Positions 38,706 through 47,330 of a DNA stretch of 64,000 bases are shown in pieces (the first letter of the stretch is position 1; each line of letters starts with the position of its first letter). A model generated the notes under the pieces. The model was not told the origin of the DNA. It searched no databases and was given only the letters and a program-made list of their open reading frames with translations. This DNA comes from Rubrivivax sp. (lineage in GTDB: Bacteria > Pseudomonadota > Gammaproteobacteria > Burkholderiales > Burkholderiaceae_C): contig JADJHR010000008.1 in assembly GCA_016707445.1 (NCBI GenBank), positions 208,607-272,606 of the forward strand, written 5' to 3'. Position numbers and translations under genes: made by a program.

Positions 38706-39443
38706 ATGAACGCAAGATCCTTGTCACTCGTTTCAACCCTGGCGCTGTTCGGCGCGCTCGGCAGCGCGCAAGCCACCACCACCGGCGGCTTCGGCGCGTG
38801 CCCCGGCATATCCACTGGTGGCGAGCGCAGTTCGGTCGTGCTGTCCGATGTGCAGGCCGGCTCACCGAACACCTACAACTTCAAGGTCTGCAACAACAGC
38901 AGTTCGGAGGGCGAGAGCACCTTCTTGCTGCGCGACTGGGAACTGCCCTACGACCCGGCCGGTGGCATCGCCGGCTACGTGACCCCCACAGGCTGGGGTT
39001 CGGCGATCGAGACCATCGGTCAGGCCAACCCGGCGACCGGCTGGGACGGGGACACACCAACCTGGTTCAACGTCAGCGATCCGTTCTATGACGCCCGCTA
39101 CCTGGGCCTGGATCAGGTCATCCATTTCTACACTTGCGGTGGTGACAGCAGTTGCTACGGCAGCGTGGGCGATGTATTTGCTGACCCGATCTCGCCAGGT
39201 GACAGCCTGGAGGGCTTCGGATTCACGTCCCCGTACGGTGTGACCGATGCACCCTATCAGGCGTCCTGGGTCCAGCAGCGACCGCGCAGCGGCGACCCGG
39301 CCTTCCCGCAGCCGGTGGGCGGCCCGAACACCCCGGGCCTGCGCAACAGCGTGCCCGAGCCCGGCGGCCTGGCACTGTTTGCGCTCAGCCTGGGTGCCCT
39401 GATGGCCGCTCGCGCCCGTCGCCGGGGACGCAAGGCCGACTGA
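38706..39443 (+). CDS. PEP-CTERM sorting-domain exported protein
   Basis: A 245-residue secreted protein with a Sec signal peptide (about 24 residues, ending AQA), a beta-rich low-complexity body with several Cys (GACPGIS, KVCNNSSSEG, CGGDSSC) and the exosortase sorting signal at the C-terminus: VPEPGGLALFALSLGALM then RARRRGR. Exosortase (EpsH) would cut at PEP and anchor or release the protein; no exosortase gene is in the window. The ATG has AAAGGA 7 nt upstream. The body matches no family I recognise. PEP-CTERM proteins are usually linked to exopolysaccharide and flocs, which fits three glycosyltransferases downstream. Confidence 0.9.
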   Translation: MNARSLSLVSTLALFGALGSAQATTTGGFGACPGISTGGERSSVVLSDVQAGSPNTYNFKVCNNSSSEGESTFLLRDWELPYDPAGGIAGYVTPTGWGSAIETIGQANPATGWDGDTPTWFNVSDPFYDARYLGLDQVIHFYTCGGDSSCYGSVGDVFADPISPGDSLEGFGFTSPYGVTDAPYQASWVQQRPRSGDPAFPQPVGGPNTPGLRNSVPEPGGLALFALSLGALMAARARRRGRKAD

Positions 39444-39465
39444 TCCACGGCGCTCGGTCACGACC

Positions 39466-39487
39466 AACGGGGACGCAAGTCCCCGTT
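39466..39487 (+). terminator. Hairpin after the PEP-CTERM gene
   Basis: AACGGGGAC (39466-39474) pairs perfectly with GTCCCCGTT (39479-39487) across a GCAA (GNRA) tetraloop. The following bases GCCGTTTGCG give only a short T-tract. It ends 15 nt before the lanB-like ATG, so it may act as an attenuator for that gene rather than a full stop. Confidence 0.65.
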
Positions 39488-39502
39488 GCCGTTTGCGGGC
39501 CC

Positions 39503-41998
39503 ATGATCCGAACCATGAGCAGCCTGCCGACCGCAAACCACGCCCTGGGTGACGACGGTGCCTGGACACTGTGGCGCGACATCGCGTTGCGCGGCACCGG
39601 TTTTCCGATCGCCCTGCTGGACGACCTGGCCGACACGGCACTGGCGCAGGCGGTCACCGCTCACCTGAACGCCGACGACGGGCTGGCCGAAACCATGCAG
39701 CAGGCGCGCCGGGCCTGCCATGCGCGCCTGCAGGACACCGCCGACCCGACGGCGCGCCGGGCCTGGCGCCGCGTGATGCAGACCTTGCAGGCCGGGCGCG
39801 CTGCCGAGCCCACCGGTGACGCCGATTTCGACGCCCTGCTGGCCGGCCTGGCGACCGCCATCGCGGCCGCGGCCGATGGCTGCCAACGTTTCGGCCAGGC
39901 CTTCGACGCTGCGGACGCACAGACCCTGGCCCATCTGCACCGGATGGCCGACGATGCCCGGCTGCGCGAGGCCCTGGCCTGGCAGAACCCGCAGGCGCTG
40001 CTGACGGCGCTGGCGCCGCTGCAGCGCCATGTCCACGAGGGACGGCGCAACGCTGAAGATCGCCAGCATGAAAGGCTGCTGACTCGCTATCTGCAACGTT
40101 ATGCCGCCAAGAACGACACCATCGGCTTCTTCGGGCCCGCCGGCTGGGCGCAGGTGCAGGGCCCGGGGCATATGCTCGAGCTGCAGCCCGGGCCAGCCTT
40201 GGCCATCGAGCCACGGGTCAGCGTCGAGCCCTGGGTCGTTCAGGCCCTGGCCGAGGCATTGACCCGCGACGCCGCCGTGCGCCCGCACTTGCGCCCCTGG
40301 CGTCATCCGGCCTGGCGTCTCGGTCCCGATGGCGCCGTGGTGGTACTCGAACGCAGCTTTCGACTGCCCACCTTCGAACACGATCTGTTCATGCGCTGCA
40401 ACGGTCGCATGACGGTGGCCGAGATCGCCGAGGCGCTGCGTCAGCCGGCCGATGAAGTCGACGCTGCACTCGCCCGGCTGGAGACGGCGCAGCTGATCTT
40501 CCTGAAGCCCCGAATTCCGCTCGACGGCCCGGCACTGCAGCGCCTGCGCGCGGTTGTCGCGGCCCTGCCCGATCACGCCGCCCGGGCGCGCTGGCTGCTC
40601 GGGGTCGACCAGCTGCTCGACGGCACCGAAACCGCGCGCCACGCGTTCGGGCAGGCCGACGCAGTGGCCACGGTGCAGCACGGCCTGGCAGCACCGTTCC
40701 AGGCGCTCAGCGGCCAGGGCCCGACCCGACTGCATGGCAACACCTATGCCGGCCGCGGCCTGCTGGTGATGGACGCGCGGCGTGACCTGCAGCTGCGCAT
40801 CGGCGAGCCGCTGGCGCTGCAACTGATGACCGCGCTGCGTCCGGTGCTCGACGCCGCGCACTGGTACTCGTGCCAGGTGCATGCTCAGCTGAGCGAGTTC
40901 GCCAGCGGTCTGTTCGACCATTCTCAGCAGGGCGGGCAGATGCCCTTTGACCGCTGGTGGTTCGAGCTGCAGCAAGAGGCGGCCACGGTGCAGGCCATCG
41001 TCGACGACGTCGGCGAGCAGTTGTCCGAACGCTGGGCACAGGTGCTGCCCGTCGACAACGCCGCAAAGGGCAACGATGCCGGTGTGCGGGCTGCTGCAGT
41101 GTTCGCCGACGTGGCGCCCGGCTGGCCGGGTGCCAATTTCCAGGCCCCCGACGTGCTGCTGGCCGCCGCCGATGCCGCGCAGCTGGATGACGCCTTCTTC
41201 GTGCTGGGTGAACTGCACGCCGCCGACCGCAGCTTGCTGCGCCAGGTCTTCGTGTCGGCGCATGCCGATCCGCAGCGACTGGTCGATGCCGTTCGCGCCG
41301 ACCAGTCCGAGCCTGAACTTCGCCCGCAGTTGCGTACCGAGGCCCTGCTGGCACGCACCCAGGTGCTGCCCGGCGCGCCCTATGCATTCGACATCGAGTG
41401 CGACAGCGTGGTCTCGCCGCACGAACCCGCACGCGTGCTGCGCTCGGGGGCTTTGTGGCTGCAGCGACGCGACAGCGAACTGCGCATCGTCGACCGCGAA
41501 CAGGGCCACGACTTTCCGCTGCGCGCCTTTCTGGGGCCGCAAGCTGGCGCTCTCAGTGCCGGCGAATTCAGGCTGTACGCACCGGCCGCCCACCGTGCGC
41601 GCCAGCGCGCGGGGCTGCTGGTGGTGGCGCGCGAGTTGTGGCGTCTGACGCTGGACACCGTGGCCCCGCTGATCCAGGCGCAGCGCGGTGGCCCGGCGCA
41701 AGCCTTTGCCCGCGTGCGGCGGCTGGCGCGCGACCAGGGCTGGCCACGTCGCGTGTTCTACCGCGTGGCCGGCGAACCCAAGCCGATCTACCTCGACCTC
41801 GACAGCCCCAGCCTGGTCGACCTGTTCCTGCGCACCGTGGCCGCGGCAGCGCGCCGCGGTGACCCGGCGCTGGACGTGAGCGAGATGCTGCCCGATCCCT
41901 CGCAATGCTGGCTGCCCGACGCCGCCGGCGCGCGCTACAGCAGCGAATGGCGCATGCTGTTCGTGCGTCGGACGCGGGCCGTCCGGGCCTTCGCTTAG
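39503..41998 (+). CDS. LanB-like lantibiotic dehydratase domain protein
   Basis: An 831-residue protein of the lantibiotic dehydratase N-terminal (glutamylation) family. The block RYLQRYAAKNDTIGFFGP (196-213) is characteristic, as are GLLVVARELWRLTL and RRVFYRVAGEPKPIYLDLDS near the C-terminus. In LanB enzymes this domain attaches glutamate from Glu-tRNA to Ser/Thr of a peptide. A separate SpaB_C elimination domain is not evident here, so it may be a split dehydratase or a peptide aminoacyl-tRNA ligase-type enzyme. An ATG at 39515 is an alternative start. Three glycosyltransferase genes follow with overlaps or short gaps. No precursor peptide, LanC or transporter was found next to it. Confidence 0.8.
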   Translation: MIRTMSSLPTANHALGDDGAWTLWRDIALRGTGFPIALLDDLADTALAQAVTAHLNADDGLAETMQQARRACHARLQDTADPTARRAWRRVMQTLQAGRAAEPTGDADFDALLAGLATAIAAAADGCQRFGQAFDAADAQTLAHLHRMADDARLREALAWQNPQALLTALAPLQRHVHEGRRNAEDRQHERLLTRYLQRYAAKNDTIGFFGPAGWAQVQGPGHMLELQPGPALAIEPRVSVEPWVVQALAEALTRDAAVRPHLRPWRHPAWRLGPDGAVVVLERSFRLPTFEHDLFMRCNGRMTVAEIAEALRQPADEVDAALARLETAQLIFLKPRIPLDGPALQRLRAVVAALPDHAARARWLLGVDQLLDGTETARHAFGQADAVATVQHGLAAPFQALSGQGPTRLHGNTYAGRGLLVMDARRDLQLRIGEPLALQLMTALRPVLDAAHWYSCQVHAQLSEFASGLFDHSQQGGQMPFDRWWFELQQEAATVQAIVDDVGEQLSERWAQVLPVDNAAKGNDAGVRAAAVFADVAPGWPGANFQAPDVLLAAADAAQLDDAFFVLGELHAADRSLLRQVFVSAHADPQRLVDAVRADQSEPELRPQLRTEALLARTQVLPGAPYAFDIECDSVVSPHEPARVLRSGALWLQRRDSELRIVDREQGHDFPLRAFLGPQAGALSAGEFRLYAPAAHRARQRAGLLVVARELWRLTLDTVAPLIQAQRGGPAQAFARVRRLARDQGWPRRVFYRVAGEPKPIYLDLDSPSLVDLFLRTVAAAARRGDPALDVSEMLPDPSQCWLPDAAGARYSSEWRMLFVRRTRAVRAFA

Positions 41999-42027
41999 CA
42001 TGGTGTGAAACCGGACTGGGGGTGGCG

Positions 42028-43221
42028 GTGGCGCGTGTCCTGCTGGGCTGTGAACTGGGCGACGGCTACGGCCATGTGACGCGACTGCTGCCCTTGGCGC
42101 TGGCCTTGCGGCAGCAAGGACACGACCCGGTGTTCGTGGTCAACGACCTGAGTCGGGCCGAGGTGGTGCTGGGCCCGCATGCCCTCCCAGTGCTGCCCTG
42201 TCCGCAGTGGCGCAACCGCGTCGCCGGGTTGCCGGCCATGCGCAACTACACCGACATCCTGCTGCGCCACGGTTTCGTCGACCCGGTGGGCCTGCGCGGG
42301 CTGGCGCGGTCGTGGCAGCACCTGGTGGCCTTGTTGCGCCCGCAGCTGCTGGTGCTCGACCACTCACCGGTGGCGCTGTTCGCCACCCGTGGCGGCGCCG
42401 TGCCGCGGCTGCGCTTCGGCGACGGCTTCTGCTGCCCTCCGCTGGAAACACCGATGCCGCCCTTCACCTGGTGGAAAGCCGGCGCCGAGGCCTTCGACGC
42501 CATCGGTGAACGCAACGCCATCCACGTGGCCAACCTGGCGGCAGCGGACCTGGGTCTGCCCAGGGTCGACAGCGTGGCCCGGATGCTGGAGGCCGATGCC
42601 GAGTTCCTGTGCACCTTTGCCGAGCTCGACCACTATGGCGCCCGCGACGACGCGTGCTACGAAGGCGCCGTGCTCGACACCGCCGACGGTGAAGGCCCGG
42701 CCATGCCCTGGCCCGATGGTGAAGGGCCTTGCGCCTTCGTCTATCTGCGCGCCGACTACCCCTACCTGGATTCGCTGGTGCTGGCGCTGAAACAGGGCGG
42801 CTGGCGCGCCGTGCTGCATGTGCCCGGCCTGGCCTCGGCGCGCGCGCAGGCGCTGTCGGGCCCCGGCCTGCAGTTTTCACCCACGCTGTTGCCGATGGTC
42901 ACGGTGGGCCGGCGCTGCGATGCCGCCATCACGCACGGCGGCTATGGCACCACGCACACCCTGCTGCTGGCCGGCCGGCCCCAGTTGCTGCTGCCGCGGC
43001 AAATGGAACAGACCATGTTCGGGCACCGGGTGCAGGCCCTGGGGGCGGGGCTGGTCGTCGAGCCGTCGCCGCAGGTACCTGGCTTCGCACCCTTGCTGAA
43101 ACGCCTGCAATCCGACGCCGGCCTGGCCGCGGCGGCCGGCGAGTTTGCCGGCCGCCACGCCGATCACGACAGCCAGGCCACCGTGGCAGCACTGGTGCGC
43201 CGTTGCGAGGCCCTGCTGTGA
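42028..43221 (+). CDS. Glycosyltransferase, GT1/MGT-like
   Basis: A 397-residue GT-B enzyme. The N-terminal LLGCELGDGYGHVTRLLPLA is a nucleotide-sugar transferase opening, and the C-terminal AITHGGYGTTHTLLLAGRPQ plus LPRQMEQTMFGHRV matches the UDP-glycosyltransferase donor loop. The likely start is GTG at 42028, with GGGGGTGG just upstream; a GTG two codons earlier is possible. It begins 29 nt after the LanB-like gene and overlaps the next glycosyltransferase by 4 nt (GTGA). The donor sugar and acceptor are unknown; context suggests a peptide or surface glycan. Confidence 0.82.
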   Translation: MARVLLGCELGDGYGHVTRLLPLALALRQQGHDPVFVVNDLSRAEVVLGPHALPVLPCPQWRNRVAGLPAMRNYTDILLRHGFVDPVGLRGLARSWQHLVALLRPQLLVLDHSPVALFATRGGAVPRLRFGDGFCCPPLETPMPPFTWWKAGAEAFDAIGERNAIHVANLAAADLGLPRVDSVARMLEADAEFLCTFAELDHYGARDDACYEGAVLDTADGEGPAMPWPDGEGPCAFVYLRADYPYLDSLVLALKQGGWRAVLHVPGLASARAQALSGPGLQFSPTLLPMVTVGRRCDAAITHGGYGTTHTLLLAGRPQLLLPRQMEQTMFGHRVQALGAGLVVEPSPQVPGFAPLLKRLQSDAGLAAAAGEFAGRHADHDSQATVAALVRRCEALL

Positions 43222-45002
43222 CTGAGGCGCTGCCGCACATCACGACGCTGATCGCCAACCACAACCACGGCGCGCTGGTGGGCCTGGCCATCGCCAGCGT
43301 GCTGGCACAGGACTATCCCGCCGACCGCCGTGACGTGGTGGTGGTCGACGATGGCTCCAGCGACGACTCGATGGCACGCCTGGCGGCTTACAGCGGTCGT
43401 GACGACGTGCAGCTGATCTCGCAGGTCAATCGTGGTCAGTCGGCGGCCTATGCCGCCGCACTGGCGGCGGCGCGCGGTGACTGGGTGTGCCTGCTCGACG
43501 CCGACGACCGCTTTCTGCCGCACAAGCTGCGCCTGCTGGCCCAGGCGCTGCAGCGTGCCGGGGTCACGCCCGACAACGGTTTTCTTTGCCACGACACGCA
43601 GATCCTGGATGGTGCGCAGGGGCAGGCGATCGATGCCACCTGGTTCGACGTCGCCGGGCTGCACGCGTTGGTACCCCGCCTGCATGTGTCGGCGGTGCAG
43701 CACTTCTTCCCCTTCAGCGTGACCTGCGGTCAGGTCTTTGGCCGGCCCCTGTTGAAGCAAGTGGTGGACCGTGTTCCGCTGTGGGACTGGCCGATGGGCG
43801 CCGACGGCCTGTTCGGCCACGTGGCGATGCTGCTGTGCGGCGAAGTGCAGTTGCTGCCGCTGGTGCTGTCGAGCTACATCGTGCACGGCAACAACGACTT
43901 CGCGGCCATCGAGGATGGCCGCTTTCGTCACAAGCCGGTGTGGCATTCGCGCTGGCCGAAAAAGTTGCGCCTGCTCGAACGCATCGTCGACAGCCTGGAC
44001 CTGCCGCCCACCGATCGCGCCGACCGCCTGGGCTACATCGGCCGCGTCGAGCACGCGGTGCGTGCCGTGCCCTCGGGTCGCCCCTTGCCGTTGCCCTGTC
44101 TGAGTTTCGTGATCGACGCCAGCGGCGCCGCGCCGGCCGCCGTACTGGCCACGCAGCAGGCGCTGGCCGGCCAGACCCATGAGCGCTGCGAGCACCTGTG
44201 GCTGGGGCTGCCCCGCGAAGTACCGAATGGCGGCTTGGATGTCGCCGTTCCTGCCGATGCCGGCCCCTACGCCCGCCACCGTGCCGGCGTGCGGGCCGCG
44301 AACGGCCAATACCTGTGCCTGTTGCGCGCCGGTGACCGCCCGGATCGACGCTTTGCCGAACGCCATCTGCACAGCCATCGCCACGGCGTGATGACGATGA
44401 TCAGCGCCTGCGACCTGCGGCTGCTTGACGCGGACGGACAACTGCTGCAGCTGGGCGTGCAGGCCCAGGCGGGTGGCTGGTCGTCGGCGCCGGCGCATGT
44501 GCCCGCGTTCGCCAGCGCACTGCGCGACTGGCCGCTGGCACCGCTGCCTGCGCTGGTGCTGCGGCGCACTGCCTTCGTCGATGCCTTCTTCGCACCCGAA
44601 GATTTCACCGGGCCCGAGCGGCTGGCACCCTGGTTGCTGGTGCAACTGCTGTTGCAGCTGGGCGGTGCCACGCGGCTGATGGAGAACCTGGTCGACCTGC
44701 AACTGACCGAGAGCTGCGTGGCCAACCCGTTCTGGTTCGCCATGCCCTGCGATCACGAGGGCCCGCTGCCGACGCCCGATCTGGCCTGGGCCGCGGACCA
44801 GCTGTTCGCCGCCTACGGTCGCGCACGACGCGAAGCCCATGCCAGCTACCCACAAGCCTGGGAACTGCGTTTTCTGCGCTGGCTGCTGCACAGCGGCGGC
44901 CCGGCGCTGCTGCCACGCTTGTCGCAGCGCCTGCAAGCCGCGGACGATACCGATTGGGCCGACCGCATGCAGCAGCTGCTGGCCACGGCGCGGCAGGGCT
45001 GA
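43218..45002 (+). CDS. Two-domain family 2 glycosyltransferase with degenerate second domain
   Basis: A 594-residue protein. Residues about 8-270 form a GT2 catalytic domain with TLIANHNHGALVGLAIASVL, VVVDDGSSDDS and the metal-binding LLDADDRF. From about residue 295 a second GT-A-like stretch is visible (LSFVIDASGAAPAAVLATQQ, YLCLLRAGDRPDRRF), where the usual DxD is replaced by AGD in a non-acidic context, so it is probably inactive or regulatory. The GTG start at 43218 overlaps the previous stop. Two-domain GT2 proteins often build repeat-unit glycans or glycosylate proteins. It precedes the GT4 gene by 2 nt. Confidence 0.85.
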   Translation: MTEALPHITTLIANHNHGALVGLAIASVLAQDYPADRRDVVVVDDGSSDDSMARLAAYSGRDDVQLISQVNRGQSAAYAAALAAARGDWVCLLDADDRFLPHKLRLLAQALQRAGVTPDNGFLCHDTQILDGAQGQAIDATWFDVAGLHALVPRLHVSAVQHFFPFSVTCGQVFGRPLLKQVVDRVPLWDWPMGADGLFGHVAMLLCGEVQLLPLVLSSYIVHGNNDFAAIEDGRFRHKPVWHSRWPKKLRLLERIVDSLDLPPTDRADRLGYIGRVEHAVRAVPSGRPLPLPCLSFVIDASGAAPAAVLATQQALAGQTHERCEHLWLGLPREVPNGGLDVAVPADAGPYARHRAGVRAANGQYLCLLRAGDRPDRRFAERHLHSHRHGVMTMISACDLRLLDADGQLLQLGVQAQAGGWSSAPAHVPAFASALRDWPLAPLPALVLRRTAFVDAFFAPEDFTGPERLAPWLLVQLLLQLGGATRLMENLVDLQLTESCVANPFWFAMPCDHEGPLPTPDLAWAADQLFAAYGRARREAHASYPQAWELRFLRWLLHSGGPALLPRLSQRLQAADDTDWADRMQQLLATARQG

Positions 45003-45004
45003 GC

Positions 45005-46117
45005 ATGGGCGATCGGCTGCCGACCCGCGTCGTGCTGGTGACCGAAGTCGATTTCTGGAACGGCGGCGCCGGCCACCGCGCGCGCATCCTGGCGCTGGTG
45101 CGCTACCTGGCCGCGCGGCTGCAGCTGAGCGTGGTCTTGCCGACACCCATCGACGATCTGCAGCGCGCGCGCTGTGAGGTGGCCTGCCCGGGGCTCGAGC
45201 TGACGAGCCTGGCGCTACCGGCGCGGGTCACGATGGCACAGGCGCTGCTGGCGATGCGCTCGTTCTTTGCAGCGCGGCCGCAGCAGGCCTGCATCATCGA
45301 GTACCTGAGCCTGGGCTGGCTGCTGCAGGCCGTGCCGGCCGGGGTATCGACACTCGTCGACACCCACGACGTGGCCAGCCAGCGCGACGCCGACTTCATG
45401 CGTGCCGGTCGACAGCCGCCCTGGGCGCTGACCACGTCGGCCCAGGAGCGCGCCCGGCTGGCGCTGTTCGACCGCGTGATCGCGATCAGTGCACCCGACG
45501 CCGCCCAGTTCTCTCAGTGGCTGGGCGCCGAGCGCGTGCTGCTGGCGCCCCATGCGCACGAAGCTCGACCGCAACCGTTTCGCGAGCAGGCGCACAACCT
45601 GCTTTTTGTCGGCAGCGGCTACGCGCCCAACCGCGACGGCCTGGCCTGGCTGCTGAGTGAGGTGTGGCCCCGGCTGCAAACGACCACGGCGCGGCTGGAC
45701 GTGGTGGGCGATGCCGGCCAGGCACTGGCCGGCCACGTGCTGCCGCCGATGGTGCACCTGCACGGCCAGGTGACCGAGCTCGAAGCCGCCTACCGCGAAG
45801 CCGACCTGTGCCTGAACCCGGTGCAGTATGGGTCGGGTCTGAAGATCAAGACCGTCGAGGCCCTGGCCCATGGCCGTGCACTGGTGTGCTCGCCACACGG
45901 GGCGCGCGGGCTGGAGGCCTGGGCTGGCCAGGCTTTCGTGGTGGCCGACGGCACCGCGCAGTTTGCCGCTGCCATCGACCAGCTGCTGGCCGATGCGGCG
46001 CGGCGGCGACAGCTGGCCGTATCCGCCCTGCAGGTGGTTTGCAATTCGTTCAACGCGGATGCCTGCTACGGACCGCTGCTGAAGGTTCTCTCAGCCCTGA
46101 CAACGCAGGCCGGCTGA
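45005..46117 (+). CDS. Glycosyltransferase, GT4-like
   Basis: A 370-residue GT-B enzyme. The N-terminal half has TEVDFWNGGAGHRARILALV, and the C-terminal donor domain has LLFVGSGYAPNRDGLAWLL, HLHGQVTELEAAYREADLCL and NPVQYGSGLKIKTVEALAHG, a GT4 E-x7-E type loop. The ATG at 45005 follows the GT2 stop by 2 nt. It is last of the four-gene lanB-like operon, followed by a hairpin and a convergent Bug gene. Probably transfers a hexose from an activated donor; specificity unknown. Confidence 0.87.
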   Translation: MGDRLPTRVVLVTEVDFWNGGAGHRARILALVRYLAARLQLSVVLPTPIDDLQRARCEVACPGLELTSLALPARVTMAQALLAMRSFFAARPQQACIIEYLSLGWLLQAVPAGVSTLVDTHDVASQRDADFMRAGRQPPWALTTSAQERARLALFDRVIAISAPDAAQFSQWLGAERVLLAPHAHEARPQPFREQAHNLLFVGSGYAPNRDGLAWLLSEVWPRLQTTTARLDVVGDAGQALAGHVLPPMVHLHGQVTELEAAYREADLCLNPVQYGSGLKIKTVEALAHGRALVCSPHGARGLEAWAGQAFVVADGTAQFAAAIDQLLADAARRRQLAVSALQVVCNSFNADACYGPLLKVLSALTTQAG

Positions 46118-46128
46118 GCAGCCCGGCC

Positions 46129-46142
46129 AGGCCTTCGGGCCT
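46129..46142. terminator. TTCG-loop hairpin between convergent genes
   Basis: AGGCC-TTCG-GGCCT forms a stable UUCG tetraloop stem, with outer CCGG/CCGG able to extend it across a CC bulge. It sits between the stops of the last glycosyltransferase and the Bug gene and could serve both strands. No long T-tract follows. Confidence 0.5.
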
Positions 46143-46157
46143 CCGGCGGGGCAGCGA

Positions 46158-47132
46158 TCAGGGCTTGAGGCTGACCTTGCCGCTGCGCAGCAGATCGGCG
46201 TAGCGCTTGCTGGTCTGCTCGATCACGCGGCGGAACTCGGCTCCGGTGGCGCCCACTGGCTTGAAGCCCATCACGTCCAGGGCCTTGTGGACTTCCGGCA
46301 TCTGCACAGCCTTGATGAATGCGGTCTGCAAACGCTCGATCACCGGCGCCGGTACACCGACCGGTGCAACGAAGCCGAGCCAGCCATCGGTGGTGAAGTC
46401 GATGCCGAGCTCCTTGAAGGTCGGCACATCACGATACGGTGCGATGCGCTGGCTGGCGGCGACCGCCAGCGGGCGCAGTCGACCGGCATCGACATAGGCC
46501 TTTGCGCCCTGGCTGGCAAGCATGTAGTCGACGACACCGGCAGCGACGTCGTTGAGCGCCGGCGCCTCGCCCTTGTAGGGCACGTGAACCGCATCGATGC
46601 CCAGCTTTTCGTTGAGGATCACGCTGTTGAAATGGAAGCTGGTACCTGGCCCCGCCGTCGCGTAGTTCATCTTGCCGGGCTTGGCCTTCAGCGCCGCCAT
46701 GAACTCCTTCAAGCCGCCGGTCGGGAACTTCTCCTGACTGACCACCAGCACGTTGAAAGTGTCGACCGCGAGCGTGATCGGCTCAAAATCCCTCAGCGGC
46801 ACGATGCCGAAATTCGGATCGGTCAGCGGCAGGATCGCCATCGGCCCCTGCAGCGCGAGGCCGATCGTGTAGCCGTCTTTCGGCGCGCGACGAACCTGGT
46901 CAAGGCCGATCTTGCCGCTGGCGCCTGGGCGGTTTTCGACGACGACGATCTGGCCGAGCTGGCGACCGACCGCCTCGGTCAAGGTGCGCGTGACGATGTC
47001 GCTGAAGCCACCTGCGGGGTAAGGCACGACGACTGTGATCGGCTTCTCGGGCCAGGCGGCCGCGGCTGGCGCGGCAACGCCGACCGACAGGGCAAACGCG
47101 AGGGCGAAGGACGGGAGCAGGTGGGTGATCAT
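46158..47132 (-). CDS. Bug/TctC-family periplasmic binding protein (intact copy)
   Basis: A 324-residue tripartite tricarboxylate transporter receptor-type protein. A signal peptide (ending AAAA) precedes WPEKPITVVVPYPAGGFSD, the Bug N-terminal block, followed by VVENRPGASGKIG, APKDGYTIGLA and VHVPYKGEAPALNDV. The ATG at 47132 has AAGGAGA upstream. Bug proteins bind carboxylates such as aromatic and dicarboxylic acids. No membrane components (TctA/TctB) are present, so uptake partners must be elsewhere. It is the last gene of the leftward catabolic run, separated from the flavin oxidoreductase by 198 bp in which no other feature was seen. Confidence 0.93.
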   Translation of the reverse strand: MITHLLPSFALAFALSVGVAAPAAAAWPEKPITVVVPYPAGGFSDIVTRTLTEAVGRQLGQIVVVENRPGASGKIGLDQVRRAPKDGYTIGLALQGPMAILPLTDPNFGIVPLRDFEPITLAVDTFNVLVVSQEKFPTGGLKEFMAALKAKPGKMNYATAGPGTSFHFNSVILNEKLGIDAVHVPYKGEAPALNDVAAGVVDYMLASQGAKAYVDAGRLRPLAVAASQRIAPYRDVPTFKELGIDFTTDGWLGFVAPVGVPAPVIERLQTAFIKAVQMPEVHKALDVMGFKPVGATGAEFRRVIEQTSKRYADLLRSGKVSLKP

Positions 47133-47330
47133 CGTGTCAAGTCTCCTTGGCCGGACAAGGGCCGGCGACAGCATGGGTGGGCGGTGAACTCGGTGCTCAG
47201 CCGAATTGCTCAGACGAATGGTCGGCCATCAACGCGGCCGCGTCGGCAGGGACTTGATGGCGTTCCGGGACGCGGAACGGTGGCCATCGTCTTCTTTCGA
47301 TTCACTGCGTCCATCGGCCGCGGCGCCGCA

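Noticed and set aside
28541..41998. A class I lantibiotic cluster formed by the LanC-like and LanB-like genes
   Set aside because: The LanC-like gene is a pseudogene, the two are about 10 kb apart with unrelated genes between, and no precursor peptide, protease or exporter was found.
47133..47330. A separate small gene between the flavin oxidoreductase and Bug genes
   Set aside because: No frame with a ribosome site, coding bias or recognisable motif; treated as intergenic.
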